Origin: JAUWGC01 sp963753055
GTDB taxonomy: Bacteria; Bacteroidota; Bacteroidia; Bacteroidales; B18-G4
Assembly (NCBI GenBank): GCA_963753055.1
Contig: CAVWAP010000001.1
Location: 496,001-560,000, forward strand
Direction: 5' to 3'
Length of the DNA stretch: 64,000 nucleotides
How positions within the stretch are numbered: the first letter of the stretch is position 1; each line of letters begins with the position of its first letter. The notes under the pieces were generated by a model. The model was not told the DNA's origin. It saw only the letters and a list, made by a program, of their open reading frames with translations, and searched no databases. Positions 8,231 to 17,553 of the stretch are shown here, one piece after another. The position numbers were made by a program, and so were the translations under genes.

Positions 8231-9014
8231 TAGAAAAATAAACTATCTGAGAGTATCTGTTACCGACCGCTGTAACCTGCGCTGTCATTATTGCATGCCG
8301 GAAGAAGGGATACAGCTTCTGAGACACGAAGATATCCTGAATTTTGAGGAAATAACAGAAGTTGTCAGGGTCGCAGTTGGACTGGGCATTGATAAAATCA
8401 GGCTTACCGGTGGAGAGCCCCTGGTCAGAAATGGGATCATTGAGCTGGTTGCTATGCTTGGTGAAATTGAAGGCATCCGCGACCTGTCAATGACTACGAA
8501 CGGTATTTTACTTGGATCTATGGCTGGTGATCTGAAAAGGGCAGGCCTCCACAGGGTCAATATTAGCCTGGATACCCTCGATCCGGAAAAATACAAAGAG
8601 ATAACAAGAATAGGAGGGGTGGCCAAAGTTATCGAAGGGATCAAAGCTGCCAGGAAAGCTGGCCTCGAACCGATTAAGATCAACTGTGTTGTTGAAAAGA
8701 GTCAGGATGAACCTGATGCACAGGCTGTCAGAAGGTACTGTGATGAGAACGATCTGGAGATAAGATATATACGCAGGATGAACCTGCATGCAGGGGAATT
8801 TTTCAGGGTCATTGGGGGCGAAGGTGGTCATTGTGCTGCTTGCAACAGGCTAAGGTTAACTGCTACAGGGTACATTAAACCTTGCTTGTTCAATGATATC
8901 GAATACAGTGTTAAAGAGCTGGGAGTGGAAGAGGCCATTCGGAAAGCTATTGATAATAAACCGGAATGTGGATCAGTTAACCATAATGGAAGGTTCTACA
9001 ATATAGGAGGTTAA
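8214..9014 (+). CDS. moaA: GTP 3',8-cyclase, short form
   Basis: A radical SAM enzyme of 266 residues that, in the family, converts GTP to 3',8-cyclo-H2GTP, the first step of molybdopterin synthesis. The radical SAM cluster motif CNLRCHYCMP (about residues 21-30), the GGEP motif (about 69) and a second iron-sulfur cluster motif, CAACNRLRLTATGYIKPC (about 208-225), are all present. The protein ends in the conserved Gly-Gly tail (NIGG). It is about 60 residues shorter than typical MoaA. The deficit falls between about residues 185 and 205, just before the second cluster. Its position between moeA and moaC supports the assignment. The ATG overlaps moeA, suggesting translational coupling. Confidence 0.9.
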   Translation: MLDTYNRKINYLRVSVTDRCNLRCHYCMPEEGIQLLRHEDILNFEEITEVVRVAVGLGIDKIRLTGGEPLVRNGIIELVAMLGEIEGIRDLSMTTNGILLGSMAGDLKRAGLHRVNISLDTLDPEKYKEITRIGGVAKVIEGIKAARKAGLEPIKINCVVEKSQDEPDAQAVRRYCDENDLEIRYIRRMNLHAGEFFRVIGGEGGHCAACNRLRLTATGYIKPCLFNDIEYSVKELGVEEAIRKAIDNKPECGSVNHNGRFYNIGG

Positions 9015-9017
9015 GAA

Positions 9018-9470
9018 ATGGAAAAGTTCAGCCATATTGATGATAAGGGTAAAGCAAAAATGGTCGATGTTAGCCAGAAGAAGGACCAGGTGCGAATGGC
9101 CCGGGCCAGTGGCAATATCAGGCTTGATAAGCAGACTATTATGCTTATCCGGGAAAATGAAATGAAAAAGGGTGATGTACTGGGTGTCGCAGAGTTAGCC
9201 GGGGTACAGGGCGCTAAAAAGACCAGTGAACTTATTCCTTTATGCCATCCCCTTGGCCTTACAAGTATTAAGGTCACTGCTGAGCTGACAGACGACGGAG
9301 TAAACATTCATAGTGAAGTTAAATCAATCGGGCCAACAGGTGTCGAAATGGAAGCACTCACCGCTGTACAGGTTGGGCTTTTAACTATTTATGATATGTG
9401 TAAAGCTCTGGATAAGAAGATGATTATTGGAGATGTTCAACTCCTTGAGAAAACAAAGACAGACCTTTAG
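9018..9470 (+). CDS. moaC: Cyclic pyranopterin monophosphate synthase
   Basis: A 150-residue MoaC, partner of MoaA in forming cyclic pyranopterin monophosphate from 3',8-cyclo-H2GTP. The conserved motifs IPLCHPL (about residues 74-80), GPTGVEMEALTAVQVGLLT (about 108-126) and YDMCKALDK (about 128-136) are intact, and the length is normal. The ATG lies 3 bases after the moaA stop, in a clear operon arrangement. Confidence 0.96.
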   Translation: MEKFSHIDDKGKAKMVDVSQKKDQVRMARASGNIRLDKQTIMLIRENEMKKGDVLGVAELAGVQGAKKTSELIPLCHPLGLTSIKVTAELTDDGVNIHSEVKSIGPTGVEMEALTAVQVGLLTIYDMCKALDKKMIIGDVQLLEKTKTDL

Positions 9471-9493
9471 CGTTGTAATTATTTATTGCCAAA

Positions 9494-11488
9494 ATGATAA
9501 AGTACTCTAAATATTTGATCCTGGTTTTTGTTTTCAGCTCCCTGATCACTTCAGGTCAGGTTAATATCCGCCATTTTATGTCAATGGGCAAGAATGCATT
9601 GATGGATAACGATTACACCAGTGCAGTCCAGTATTTTAATGTCGTTATCAATCATGAGCCAGACCTTTTTGAACCTTATTTTCTGCGTGGTGTGGCAAAA
9701 TACAGCCTTGGCGATTACCAGGGTGCGGAACGGGACTTCACCGTAAGTATTCAACGACATCCCATGTACTCACATGCTTACCATTATCGTGGTGTCACCA
9801 GGGATTTGCTTCTGGATTATCATAATGCTATTCAGGATTATAATAGAGGTCTTGAGTTAGATCCCTTTAATGCCGATATCTACATCAGTCGTGGAGCTAC
9901 TCGTTTGCATATGAAGAGCTATATCAATGCCATTGATGATTTCGACCATGCCATCAAATACAATGCAAATAATCCTATGGCCTTCCTGAACCGTGCTATC
10001 GCTAAAGGTCTTTTAAAAGATTTTGAGGGTGCAATAAAGGACTGCAACCAGGCCATCAGGCTGGACTACTTCAATACTCAGGCTTACCTGAAGCGGGGTG
10101 TTATCAAGCTGGAAACTGAAGATTATGAAGGGGCTTTGGAAGATTTCGAGCAGGCGATAGCACTCGAATCCAATGATTCGTATGCTTATTTCAACCGGGC
10201 ACTTTCAAAGATATACCTTGCCGACACTTCCGGAGCAATTAAGGACCTCAACAGGGTTCTGGCTATGGACCCTTATAATTCCCTCACATACTATAACCGG
10301 GCTTTGCTCAGGGCTCAGCAGGAGGATTTCATTGGTGCAATCGACGACTTTAACCGGGTGCTGATGTTAAATCCGGATAATATTTATACTTATTATAACA
10401 GGGCCACTGTGAAACATAGGATGGAGGATTTTGAAGGAGCTATTGATGACTATACCAAAGCAATCTCATTATTTCCCGAATTCGCTGGCGCTTACCTTAA
10501 CCGGTCAGCTGCAAAAGGAAGCATGAATGATCCTGCCGGGGCGCAGGAGGATTATGAGAAAGCCATCGCCATTGTCAATTCCATGAACGATGAGGGAGAT
10601 ATCAATGATCAGCTTATGAAGAAGTATGCAGATTCTACATATTTTGATGATATTATAAAATTCGAGGCCGACTTCAGTGGAACCCAAACAGCTCATGGAG
10701 ATCAGGATCAACCAGATATCTCTATAGCCATCGAACAGGAATTTATTGTCCAGTACTTCAAAGACGAAGCATTATACATCCAGCTGAAACGTGGTGGGCA
10801 TTTTGTTGAAAAACTTTACGATTACCCATATAAGAATAACCAGACCCTGCTGGTAGGTATCACAAACCAGGTAATACTGCTGTCGATGGATGAAGCAAAG
10901 AAACAACTTAAAATAGCTGACAGCGTGATCATATATGAACCCAGGTCATACAGGGCATTCTTCTATAAAGGTATGATCAATGGGATGGTTAAAAACTATA
11001 GCAGTGCGCTTGCTGCCTATGACCGTGCAATTGAACTTCAACCTGACTTTGCCATGGCTTATTTTAACCGGGCAAATATTTTACTGGAGATGGAAGAGAG
11101 TGTGCACCAGGAGGATGCAATTTCTCCGAATGTAACCATCACCTGGGGTAAAGCTGAGCCACAGGCTGCTAAAAAGCCTTCTGTTGAGGTCAACTATAAA
11201 AAGGTATTGCAAAATCTCGACAAAGCAATCCTGCTACAACCTAAATGGAGCTTTGCTTACTTCAACCGGGCCAACCTGAAAGTAAGGCTAAAGGACTATG
11301 TTGGTGCTATTGCTGACTATTCTTCAGCCATCCAGCACAAACCCGACCTGGCTGAAGCATATTATAACAGGGGATTAACACATGTATTCCTGAAAAACAA
11401 AGTAGCCGGTTGCGAAGATCTTGGCAAAGCGGGAGAGCTTGGCATTCATGATGCCTACAAAGCAATAAATAGGTATTGTTATAAATGA
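9494..11488 (+). CDS. Secreted or periplasmic TPR-repeat protein
   Basis: A 664-residue protein with a signal peptide (residues 1-22, ending ITSGQ). A long first array of TPR units covers about residues 25-350, recognisable by repeating YFNRA...DYEGAIxDFxxAI-type pairs. A non-TPR linker (about 360-470) follows, then a second TPR block to the C-terminus, including AYYNRGLTHVFLKN. TPR arrays mediate protein-protein contact, and no catalytic domain is seen. It is embedded in the molybdenum cofactor operon, 23 bases after moaC and 24 before the MOSC-MogA gene. Its role there is unknown and may be unrelated to cofactor synthesis. Confidence 0.85.
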   Translation: MIKYSKYLILVFVFSSLITSGQVNIRHFMSMGKNALMDNDYTSAVQYFNVVINHEPDLFEPYFLRGVAKYSLGDYQGAERDFTVSIQRHPMYSHAYHYRGVTRDLLLDYHNAIQDYNRGLELDPFNADIYISRGATRLHMKSYINAIDDFDHAIKYNANNPMAFLNRAIAKGLLKDFEGAIKDCNQAIRLDYFNTQAYLKRGVIKLETEDYEGALEDFEQAIALESNDSYAYFNRALSKIYLADTSGAIKDLNRVLAMDPYNSLTYYNRALLRAQQEDFIGAIDDFNRVLMLNPDNIYTYYNRATVKHRMEDFEGAIDDYTKAISLFPEFAGAYLNRSAAKGSMNDPAGAQEDYEKAIAIVNSMNDEGDINDQLMKKYADSTYFDDIIKFEADFSGTQTAHGDQDQPDISIAIEQEFIVQYFKDEALYIQLKRGGHFVEKLYDYPYKNNQTLLVGITNQVILLSMDEAKKQLKIADSVIIYEPRSYRAFFYKGMINGMVKNYSSALAAYDRAIELQPDFAMAYFNRANILLEMEESVHQEDAISPNVTITWGKAEPQAAKKPSVEVNYKKVLQNLDKAILLQPKWSFAYFNRANLKVRLKDYVGAIADYSSAIQHKPDLAEAYYNRGLTHVFLKNKVAGCEDLGKAGELGIHDAYKAINRYCYK

Positions 11489-11512
11489 TCTCTTAATGTA
11501 TCAAGAATAGCT

Positions 11513-12460
11513 ATGAGTACAGATTCTGGAAATATTAAAGTGATATCAGTAAACATCTCAGAAAAAAAAGGCACAATTAAAAAGCCTGTTGATAGTATAA
11601 TGCTTGATAACCATGGCGTTCAGGGTGATGCTCATGCAGGCTCCTGGCACAGGCAGGTAAGCTTGCTAGGGATTGAAAGTGTTAAGAAATTTGAGAAAGA
11701 GGCCGGTCGCCGGATCAACTATGGTGAATTTGCTGAAAATATTACAACAGAAGGCCTGGAGCTATTCACCACCAGCCCGCTGGACAAATTTGTCTCTGAT
11801 AAGGTGATCCTGGAAGTTACTCAGATCGGAAAAAGCTGTCATGGCGATTCCTGTGCCATATTCCGGGAAGTTGGGAATTGCGTGATGCCAAAGGAAGGAA
11901 TCTTCTGCCGTGTCCTTAAAGATGGCGCCCTGGAACCAGGTGACTCATTTACCTACCAACCCAAGGTATTTAATACAATGATCATTACCCTTAGCGACAG
12001 GGCCAGCAGAGGTGAATACGACGACAAGAGCGGCCCCAGGACAAAGGAGTTGCTCAGTGGATTCTTTAACATAGCTAACTGGAAGCATGAGTTTGATTAC
12101 CACATCATCCCTGATGATGCCGATCAACTGATGAGTTTAATCAATTCTGCTATTGAACAGGGCTATGATTTTGTTTTTACAACAGGCGGAACCGGGATCA
12201 GCCCAAAAGATATTACTGTTGATACCATCTCCCCAATGCTGGATAAAGAGATCCCTGGCATCATGGAAATGATACGGATGAAATACGGTGCTGAAAAGCC
12301 AAATGCATTGGTCAGCCGCGCAGTAGCTGGAGTTATAGGACAAACCCTGATCTTCACCATGCCCGGTAGTGTGAAAGCTGTCAATGAGTATATTGCTGAG
12401 ATTACCAGGTCGCTGAAGCACCTTGTCCTTATGCTTCATGATATAGATGCACACGGGTAA
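11513..12460 (+). CDS. MOSC domain fused to MogA/MoaB-type molybdopterin adenylyltransferase
   Basis: A two-domain protein of 315 residues. Residues 1-150 form a MOSC domain (GVQGDAHAG near residue 36, GEFAENI near 70, and a cysteine-containing core GKSCHGDSCAIF near 103), a module of sulfur-carrier and molybdenum-cofactor sulfurase-like proteins. Residues 155-312 form a MogA/MoaB domain (TLSDRASRGEYDDKSGP near 161, FTTGGTGISPKDIT near 221, TMPGSVKAV near 283), which adenylylates molybdopterin before MoeA acts. The fusion would join late cofactor assembly with a sulfur or cofactor-handling module. It is the last cofactor gene of the moeA operon. Confidence 0.9.
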   Translation: MSTDSGNIKVISVNISEKKGTIKKPVDSIMLDNHGVQGDAHAGSWHRQVSLLGIESVKKFEKEAGRRINYGEFAENITTEGLELFTTSPLDKFVSDKVILEVTQIGKSCHGDSCAIFREVGNCVMPKEGIFCRVLKDGALEPGDSFTYQPKVFNTMIITLSDRASRGEYDDKSGPRTKELLSGFFNIANWKHEFDYHIIPDDADQLMSLINSAIEQGYDFVFTTGGTGISPKDITVDTISPMLDKEIPGIMEMIRMKYGAEKPNALVSRAVAGVIGQTLIFTMPGSVKAVNEYIAEITRSLKHLVLMLHDIDAHG

Positions 12461-12526
12461 ATCTTTCTAACAGCAAAAAAGTGAATAAAATTACATGAGT
12501 ATTGATGAACATCAGTAGCGTTAGAC

Positions 12527-12534
12527 TATTTTTG
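12527..12534 (+). promoter_or_regulatory. Bacteroidota -7 element before divIC
   Basis: TATTTTTG matches TAnnTTTG and ends 18 bases before the divIC ATG, predicting a leader of roughly 12 bases. Confidence 0.55.
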
Positions 12535-12552
12535 CATAAAACAGAGTAAATT

Positions 12553-12840
12553 ATGCTCAAGCGTTTTCCTATTCTCAAAAACAAATTTGTATACGCTACC
12601 ATGGCGTTCCTGGTATGGCTAACCTTTTTCGATAACAATAGCCTGATTACCCAATACAAATTATCCAGTACGCTCAATCAGCTGCAGGATGAAAAAGCGT
12701 ATTATGAGAATGAGATTGAAAGGAACAGGCAGGAGGTGAATGAGCTGATGACTAATGAGAAGAACCTGGAGAAGTTCGCCCGCGAAAAATACCTCATGAA
12801 AAAGAAAGACGAAGATGTCTTTATCGTCGTTGACGATTAA
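12553..12840 (+). CDS. divIC: DivIC/FtsB-type septum formation initiator
   Basis: A 95-residue bitopic membrane protein. It has a short cytoplasmic N-terminus, one membrane segment at about residues 14-32 (YATMAFLVWLTFFDNN), a coiled coil at about 40-75 rich in Glu, Asn and Leu, and the conserved AREKYLMKKKDEDVF near the end. This is the usual architecture of FtsB/DivIC proteins, which with FtsL and FtsQ/DivIB regulate divisome activation. A TAnnTTTG match just upstream suggests its own promoter after the molybdenum cofactor operon. It is convergent to priA. Confidence 0.88.
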   Translation: MLKRFPILKNKFVYATMAFLVWLTFFDNNSLITQYKLSSTLNQLQDEKAYYENEIERNRQEVNELMTNEKNLEKFAREKYLMKKKDEDVFIVVDD

Positions 12841-12859
12841 CTATCCAATGCAACTTTCT

Positions 12860-15343
12860 TTATAAGGGATCCACGTCAACATGAATTTGTATTGACCTGT
12901 TATCAGGTGTTTGATGAAAGTGCTGTATCCTGTCAAGGATTACTTGCTTGACATCCGCCAGGGAACTGTCTTTATCCGTTTTTACCAGGATATGTTTTAT
13001 ATACCAATTCTTTATTTTCGAAACCAGTGGGTACTCAGGCCCAAGGATAGTTTTATCCAGATGACCTCGAATATCATCTGCAAATGATTTAGCGCCTTTG
13101 TTCAGGATATGATAATCCCTGTGGCTCAAACGTAACTGAATAAGACGACAATATGGCGGATATTTATACTGGATGCGATCCTGCATCTGAGATTTAAAAA
13201 ACCCCTTGTAGTCATTATTTAATACATACTGAATAACAGGGTGGTAGGGATCATACGTTTGAATAAAAACATGTCCGCGCTTATACTTCCTGCCAGCCCT
13301 TCCACTCACCTGTGTCATCAATTGGAAGCTTCTTTCAAAGGACCTGAAATCCGGGAAATTGATCATACTATCGGCATTCATGATTCCAACCAGGTTAACA
13401 TGATCAAAATCAAGGCCTTTTGTGATCATCTGGGTTCCAATCAGGATATCTATTTGCCGCTCCTCAAATTCATTGATGATCTTTTGAGAAGCAAATTTTG
13501 AGCGCGTTGTGTCAAGGTCCATACGACTGATCTGTTGTCCAGGAAATATCAGGGCCAATTCTTCTTCTATCTTTTCAGTTCCAAAACCTTTCATAAAGAC
13601 TTCCGGACTGCCGCATTCAGGGCATTGCTGAGGGATATTGGTATGATATCCGCAATAATGGCAGCGCATCTGGTTGAACTGTTTATGATAGGTCATGGAA
13701 ATATCACAATTGACACACATTGGAATATGATGGCATGAATTACACTCCAGCCTTAAGGAGAACCCCCTGCGGTTTTGAAACAGCATAACCTGGTATTTCT
13801 CTTTTATGGCCAGTTCAATGGCGTCGAGCAATGGTTTTGAATAGTGCGACTTACCCTGCCTGATCCTGGGTTCCTTTTTCATGTCTATCAGATGGATCTC
13901 CGGCATCTGTATCTCCCTGTAACGGCCTTTGAGTTCCACAAGCTGAAACTTACCCTGCCTGGCATTCTGATAACTTTCAAAAGAAGGTGTGGCAGAGCCA
14001 AGAATAACCTTTGCTTTATGCAATCCTCCGAGGTAAACAGCACAATCCCTTGCATTGTACCGGGGAGCGGGATCATGTTGTTTGTAAGATGTATCATGCT
14101 CCTCATCGACAATAACCAGCCCCAGCTTAGAGTACGGCAGGAACAATGCTGACCTGGCACCAATAATGATCGGATAATGGTCTTTGCGCCTTGTATTCAA
14201 TACCCTGTTCCATACTTCAACCTGTTCATGCTCATTATATTTTGAGTGAAAGATCCCGACTTTATTTCCAAAGTATTTCCTGAGCCTGTTGATAATCTGA
14301 GCGGTTAATGCTATCTCAGGAAGGAGATACAGTATCTGCTTTCCAGAATTCAGTGCCTCCTGGATAAGCTTTATATAGATCTCGGTCTTGCCACTGGAAG
14401 TGACACCATGTAATAATACTGTCTTCCGCTTTTTTAAATTTCCGGTGATATCATTTAGGGCATATTGCTGTTGTTCAGTGAGTATAATATCGTCTGGCTT
14501 TGAAACTGCTTCCGGAGCATCCAGCCGATTGACGGTCTTATCATATAATTTTAGGATCCCTTTCTTAACCAGCTGATTGAGTTGTTGGTATGATGCCCGT
14601 ACGCTTTTTACCAGGGTAGACCTTCTGACCTCACTGAAACTTCCGTCACTGCTTCTTGATAGGTTGATATACGAGACCAGGATCTGTAATTGCTTGAAGG
14701 CCTTGCTCCCCAGCTGGTCAAATGCCTCCTGCAGCTTTGCTTCATCCTCGTATGTATGTGTAAGCTTTACAAATGATTCTATTTTGGGTCTGTAACGGTC
14801 CTTTAAGTCTTCTTCAACTGCAATCAATGATCTCTCAATCAGATCTTTAATTAATGGAATGGCATTCTTGGCCTCAAGGAGGTCCGAAGCTTCCTGGATG
14901 CTCAAAGAATTTCGGTTATGAAGTGCCTCAAGAAGAATCTGTTCCCGCTCATCCAGCAATAGATTCGTATCTACCCTCTCAGGATTAGCCATAATCCTGG
15001 TTTCACTCCTCAACTTTAATGCAGATGGAAGTGCTGCATTTACAACTGAGCCTGAATGAGCCATATAGTAGGAAGCAATCCAATCCCAGAATTGAAGCTG
15101 ATAATGGTTGACTATCGGTTTATCATCAATAACTTCAATAATATCTTTAACATTTGAATGCTGTGGAGCCTGGTCATGGATACGAATAACGATGGCAGTA
15201 TATATTTTTTGGGCGCCAAATTGCACAATGACCCTTTTCCCAATTTCAATGATATCATGGAGGTGCACGGGAACACGATAAGTAAATTTCCCGGCAATGG
15301 GAAGTGGAACGAAGACATCCGTGTAAAAGATTTGGTTAACCAT
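12860..15343 (-). CDS. priA: Primosomal protein N' (replication restart helicase)
   Basis: An 827-residue PriA, a 3'-5' superfamily 2 helicase that reloads the replisome at stalled forks. The Walker A motif GVTSSGKTE lies near residue 314 and the DEEH-type Walker B LVIVDEEHD near 410. A zinc-binding region with eight cysteines (CNSC...CVNC...CHYC...CPEC) lies near 530-570. GTQMITKGLDFDHV and SGRAGRKYKRG complete the helicase motifs. The N-terminal 3'-end binding domain is present, and length fits Bacteroidota PriA. It is the last gene of a minus-strand series after pfkA (21 bases). Confidence 0.97.
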   Translation of the reverse strand: MVNQIFYTDVFVPLPIAGKFTYRVPVHLHDIIEIGKRVIVQFGAQKIYTAIVIRIHDQAPQHSNVKDIIEVIDDKPIVNHYQLQFWDWIASYYMAHSGSVVNAALPSALKLRSETRIMANPERVDTNLLLDEREQILLEALHNRNSLSIQEASDLLEAKNAIPLIKDLIERSLIAVEEDLKDRYRPKIESFVKLTHTYEDEAKLQEAFDQLGSKAFKQLQILVSYINLSRSSDGSFSEVRRSTLVKSVRASYQQLNQLVKKGILKLYDKTVNRLDAPEAVSKPDDIILTEQQQYALNDITGNLKKRKTVLLHGVTSSGKTEIYIKLIQEALNSGKQILYLLPEIALTAQIINRLRKYFGNKVGIFHSKYNEHEQVEVWNRVLNTRRKDHYPIIIGARSALFLPYSKLGLVIVDEEHDTSYKQHDPAPRYNARDCAVYLGGLHKAKVILGSATPSFESYQNARQGKFQLVELKGRYREIQMPEIHLIDMKKEPRIRQGKSHYSKPLLDAIELAIKEKYQVMLFQNRRGFSLRLECNSCHHIPMCVNCDISMTYHKQFNQMRCHYCGYHTNIPQQCPECGSPEVFMKGFGTEKIEEELALIFPGQQISRMDLDTTRSKFASQKIINEFEERQIDILIGTQMITKGLDFDHVNLVGIMNADSMINFPDFRSFERSFQLMTQVSGRAGRKYKRGHVFIQTYDPYHPVIQYVLNNDYKGFFKSQMQDRIQYKYPPYCRLIQLRLSHRDYHILNKGAKSFADDIRGHLDKTILGPEYPLVSKIKNWYIKHILVKTDKDSSLADVKQVILDRIQHFHQTPDNRSIQIHVDVDPL

Positions 15344-15364
15344 ACGTTATTACTGCAATGCTGA

Positions 15365-16345
15365 TCAGATGGATAATATCCTGGAGATTTCCAATAGCTC
15401 CGGACTGATACTCACATGATGCTTGATCGATTTTTCAAATGATGTATAAGCAATATCCTTGTGTATGATACCAATCATGACATCACGCTTTCCTTCCAGC
15501 AATGCATTGACAGCGGCATAGCCCATCATGCTTGCCCTGAAACGGTCCATAGCCGTAGGAGAACCACCCCGTTGGATATGACCAAGGATGGTGATCCTGG
15601 TTTCAATATCATCAAATCTTTCATTAATGTGCCTGGCAACTTCCAATGCACCTCCGGAATCATCTCCTTCTGCAACGATAATAATCCCCGATTTTTTATT
15701 TCTCTTCCTGTCATGTTCCAGCAGCCGCATCAGGTTATTGAGGTATGTTATACTTTCCGGGATGAGTATCTTTTCCGCACCCGTCGCGATTCCGCATCTT
15801 AAGGCAATAAATCCTGCATCCCTTCCCATTACTTCAATGATAAACAATCGATCATGTGAATCTGCAGTATCCCTTATCTTGTCTACTGCTTCCATAACTG
15901 TATTGATGGCAGTATCATAGCCTATGGTGAAGTCTGTTCCATACAAGTCATTATCTATAGTCCCGGGCAGGCCAACGATTGGGAAATCGAACTCTTCAAT
16001 GAATATTTTTGCTCCGGTGAATGTTCCATCTCCACCAATTACGACAAGGGCATCGATATTATGGCTTTTTAGGTTCTCATAAGCCATTAACCTTCCTTTA
16101 TTATTGTAGAAATCCTTACACCTGGCCGATTTTAGTATGGTACCTCCTCTTTGGATGATATTTGATACAGACCTGCTGTTAAGTGGCTCAATCTCACCAT
16201 TGATTAGACCCTGGTAGCCCCTGTAAATGCCAAATACTTCTTTATTGTTGTAAAGTGCTGTTCTGACAACGGCACGAATAGCTGCATTCATTCCGGGCGC
16301 ATCACCCCCGGATGTCAAAACACCAATTTTATTGATTTTATTCAT
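15365..16345 (-). CDS. pfkA: ATP-dependent 6-phosphofructokinase
   Basis: A 326-residue PfkA, which phosphorylates fructose 6-phosphate to fructose 1,6-bisphosphate in glycolysis. The nucleotide loop LTSGGDAPGMNAAIRA (residues 9-24), GGDGTFTG (about 104), PGTIDNDL with the catalytic TIDND (about 128) and the substrate motif EVMGRDAGFIAL (about 170) are visible. The GGDGT motif has Gly rather than Asp after GGD, consistent with ATP rather than pyrophosphate as donor. It lies 5 bases after the methyltransferase gene and 21 before priA. Confidence 0.97.
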   Translation of the reverse strand: MNKINKIGVLTSGGDAPGMNAAIRAVVRTALYNNKEVFGIYRGYQGLINGEIEPLNSRSVSNIIQRGGTILKSARCKDFYNNKGRLMAYENLKSHNIDALVVIGGDGTFTGAKIFIEEFDFPIVGLPGTIDNDLYGTDFTIGYDTAINTVMEAVDKIRDTADSHDRLFIIEVMGRDAGFIALRCGIATGAEKILIPESITYLNNLMRLLEHDRKRNKKSGIIIVAEGDDSGGALEVARHINERFDDIETRITILGHIQRGGSPTAMDRFRASMMGYAAVNALLEGKRDVMIGIIHKDIAYTSFEKSIKHHVSISPELLEISRILSI

Positions 16346-16350
16346 TTTTT

Positions 16351-17529
16351 CTACTCGTTCTTATGATTTTGTTTTTTGATTTTTTTACTGCCTTCATATA
16401 ATTCAAACCTGGCAAATCTGCATTCTAATTTACCATTAAAAACTGTTACCTTTTTGGATGGCCGTAAACCGATGAATTTTAATGCCTCCAGGTCAGAGCT
16501 GATGACCCAGGCATCATAACCGGCATAAGATTTCTTGAAGGAATCTCCGATTGATTGATATAGACCGATGACATCATCAGGTATTAGACGTTCTCCATAG
16601 GGGGGATTAACAATAGCTATGCCTTCCCCTTCAGGTGGTTTACTGTCTTCTATTGGTAAAATATTCAGGTCAATCTCCTGGTGAAGTTTTGCATTTTGAA
16701 GGTTGCTCCTGGTCGTTCGTATAGCCCTGTCAGCTTTATCCGAACCCTGGATCTTGATCTTCAGGGCTTGGATCTTTTTGCCAGTTTCCTCTTTAATGTC
16801 CTCCCATAAAGCCTCGTCGTAATCATTCCATTTCTGGAAGCCATATCTTTGTCGAAAATAGCCGGCAGGAATAGACTTAGCGATCATGGCGGCTTCAATA
16901 AGGAAAGTGCCGGAGCCACACATAGGATCGATAAAGTTTGTTTGTCCTTTCCATCCTGTAAGTAGGATCAATCCGGCCGCCAGGGCTTCGTTAATAGGTG
17001 CTGCAACAGTCTTTATGCGATATCCTCTCATGTGCAGTGAGGAACCCGAGCTGTCAAGAGAAATTGAACAATCATTTTTGTGAATGTGTAGGTGTATCCT
17101 GATTGTAGGGTTATCAACATCTATAGAAGGACGCTTGCCAGTGCGTTCCCTGAACTGGTCGACAATCGCATCCTTGGTTTTAAGGGCCGCATATTTGGAA
17201 TGTTTAATCGATGAATAGTTGACAACTGAATCAATAGAGAAAGTATCAGTAATTGAAAATAAATCACTCCAATTATACTTCTTAACCTGTTTGTAAAGAT
17301 CATCTTCATTCGCAACCTTGCATTTTAATATTGGCTTTAAAAAACGGATGGCTGAACGGCAAGTATAATTGGCCTGATACAACTGCTTTAAGGTACCACG
17401 GAAGAGTATTCCCCTGGTAAGTGATTGTGTAAAGGTTACTCCTATCTCTCGTAATTCCTTTTCGAGAACTCCCTCCATCCCGGAAAATGTTTTTCCAATA
17501 ATCTCAAATTCCTGATCTGATCTCTTCAA
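16351..17529 (-). CDS. THUMP-domain rRNA guanine-N2 methyltransferase, RlmL-like
   Basis: A 392-residue class I SAM-dependent RNA methyltransferase. A ferredoxin-like/THUMP region spans about residues 10-160. It is followed by a Rossmann methyltransferase with motif I DPMCGSGTFLIEAAM (about 197) and the catalytic motif IVNPPYGERL (about 308). The arrangement matches the N-terminal half of E. coli RlmL (23S rRNA m2G2445), but without the RlmK half. The exact rRNA target is inferred from family. The Lys-rich C-terminus (EGSKKIKKQNHKNE) may help RNA binding. It is closely spaced with pfkA. Confidence 0.85.
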   Translation of the reverse strand: MKRSDQEFEIIGKTFSGMEGVLEKELREIGVTFTQSLTRGILFRGTLKQLYQANYTCRSAIRFLKPILKCKVANEDDLYKQVKKYNWSDLFSITDTFSIDSVVNYSSIKHSKYAALKTKDAIVDQFRERTGKRPSIDVDNPTIRIHLHIHKNDCSISLDSSGSSLHMRGYRIKTVAAPINEALAAGLILLTGWKGQTNFIDPMCGSGTFLIEAAMIAKSIPAGYFRQRYGFQKWNDYDEALWEDIKEETGKKIQALKIKIQGSDKADRAIRTTRSNLQNAKLHQEIDLNILPIEDSKPPEGEGIAIVNPPYGERLIPDDVIGLYQSIGDSFKKSYAGYDAWVISSDLEALKFIGLRPSKKVTVFNGKLECRFARFELYEGSKKIKKQNHKNE

Positions 17530-17553
17530 TATGAATGTTTTTAAATAGGCGTA

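Noticed and set aside
8288..8831. Minus-strand frames of 131 and 107 codons inside moaA
   Set aside because: They are antisense shadows of a gene with clear radical SAM motifs and show no domain or signal of their own.
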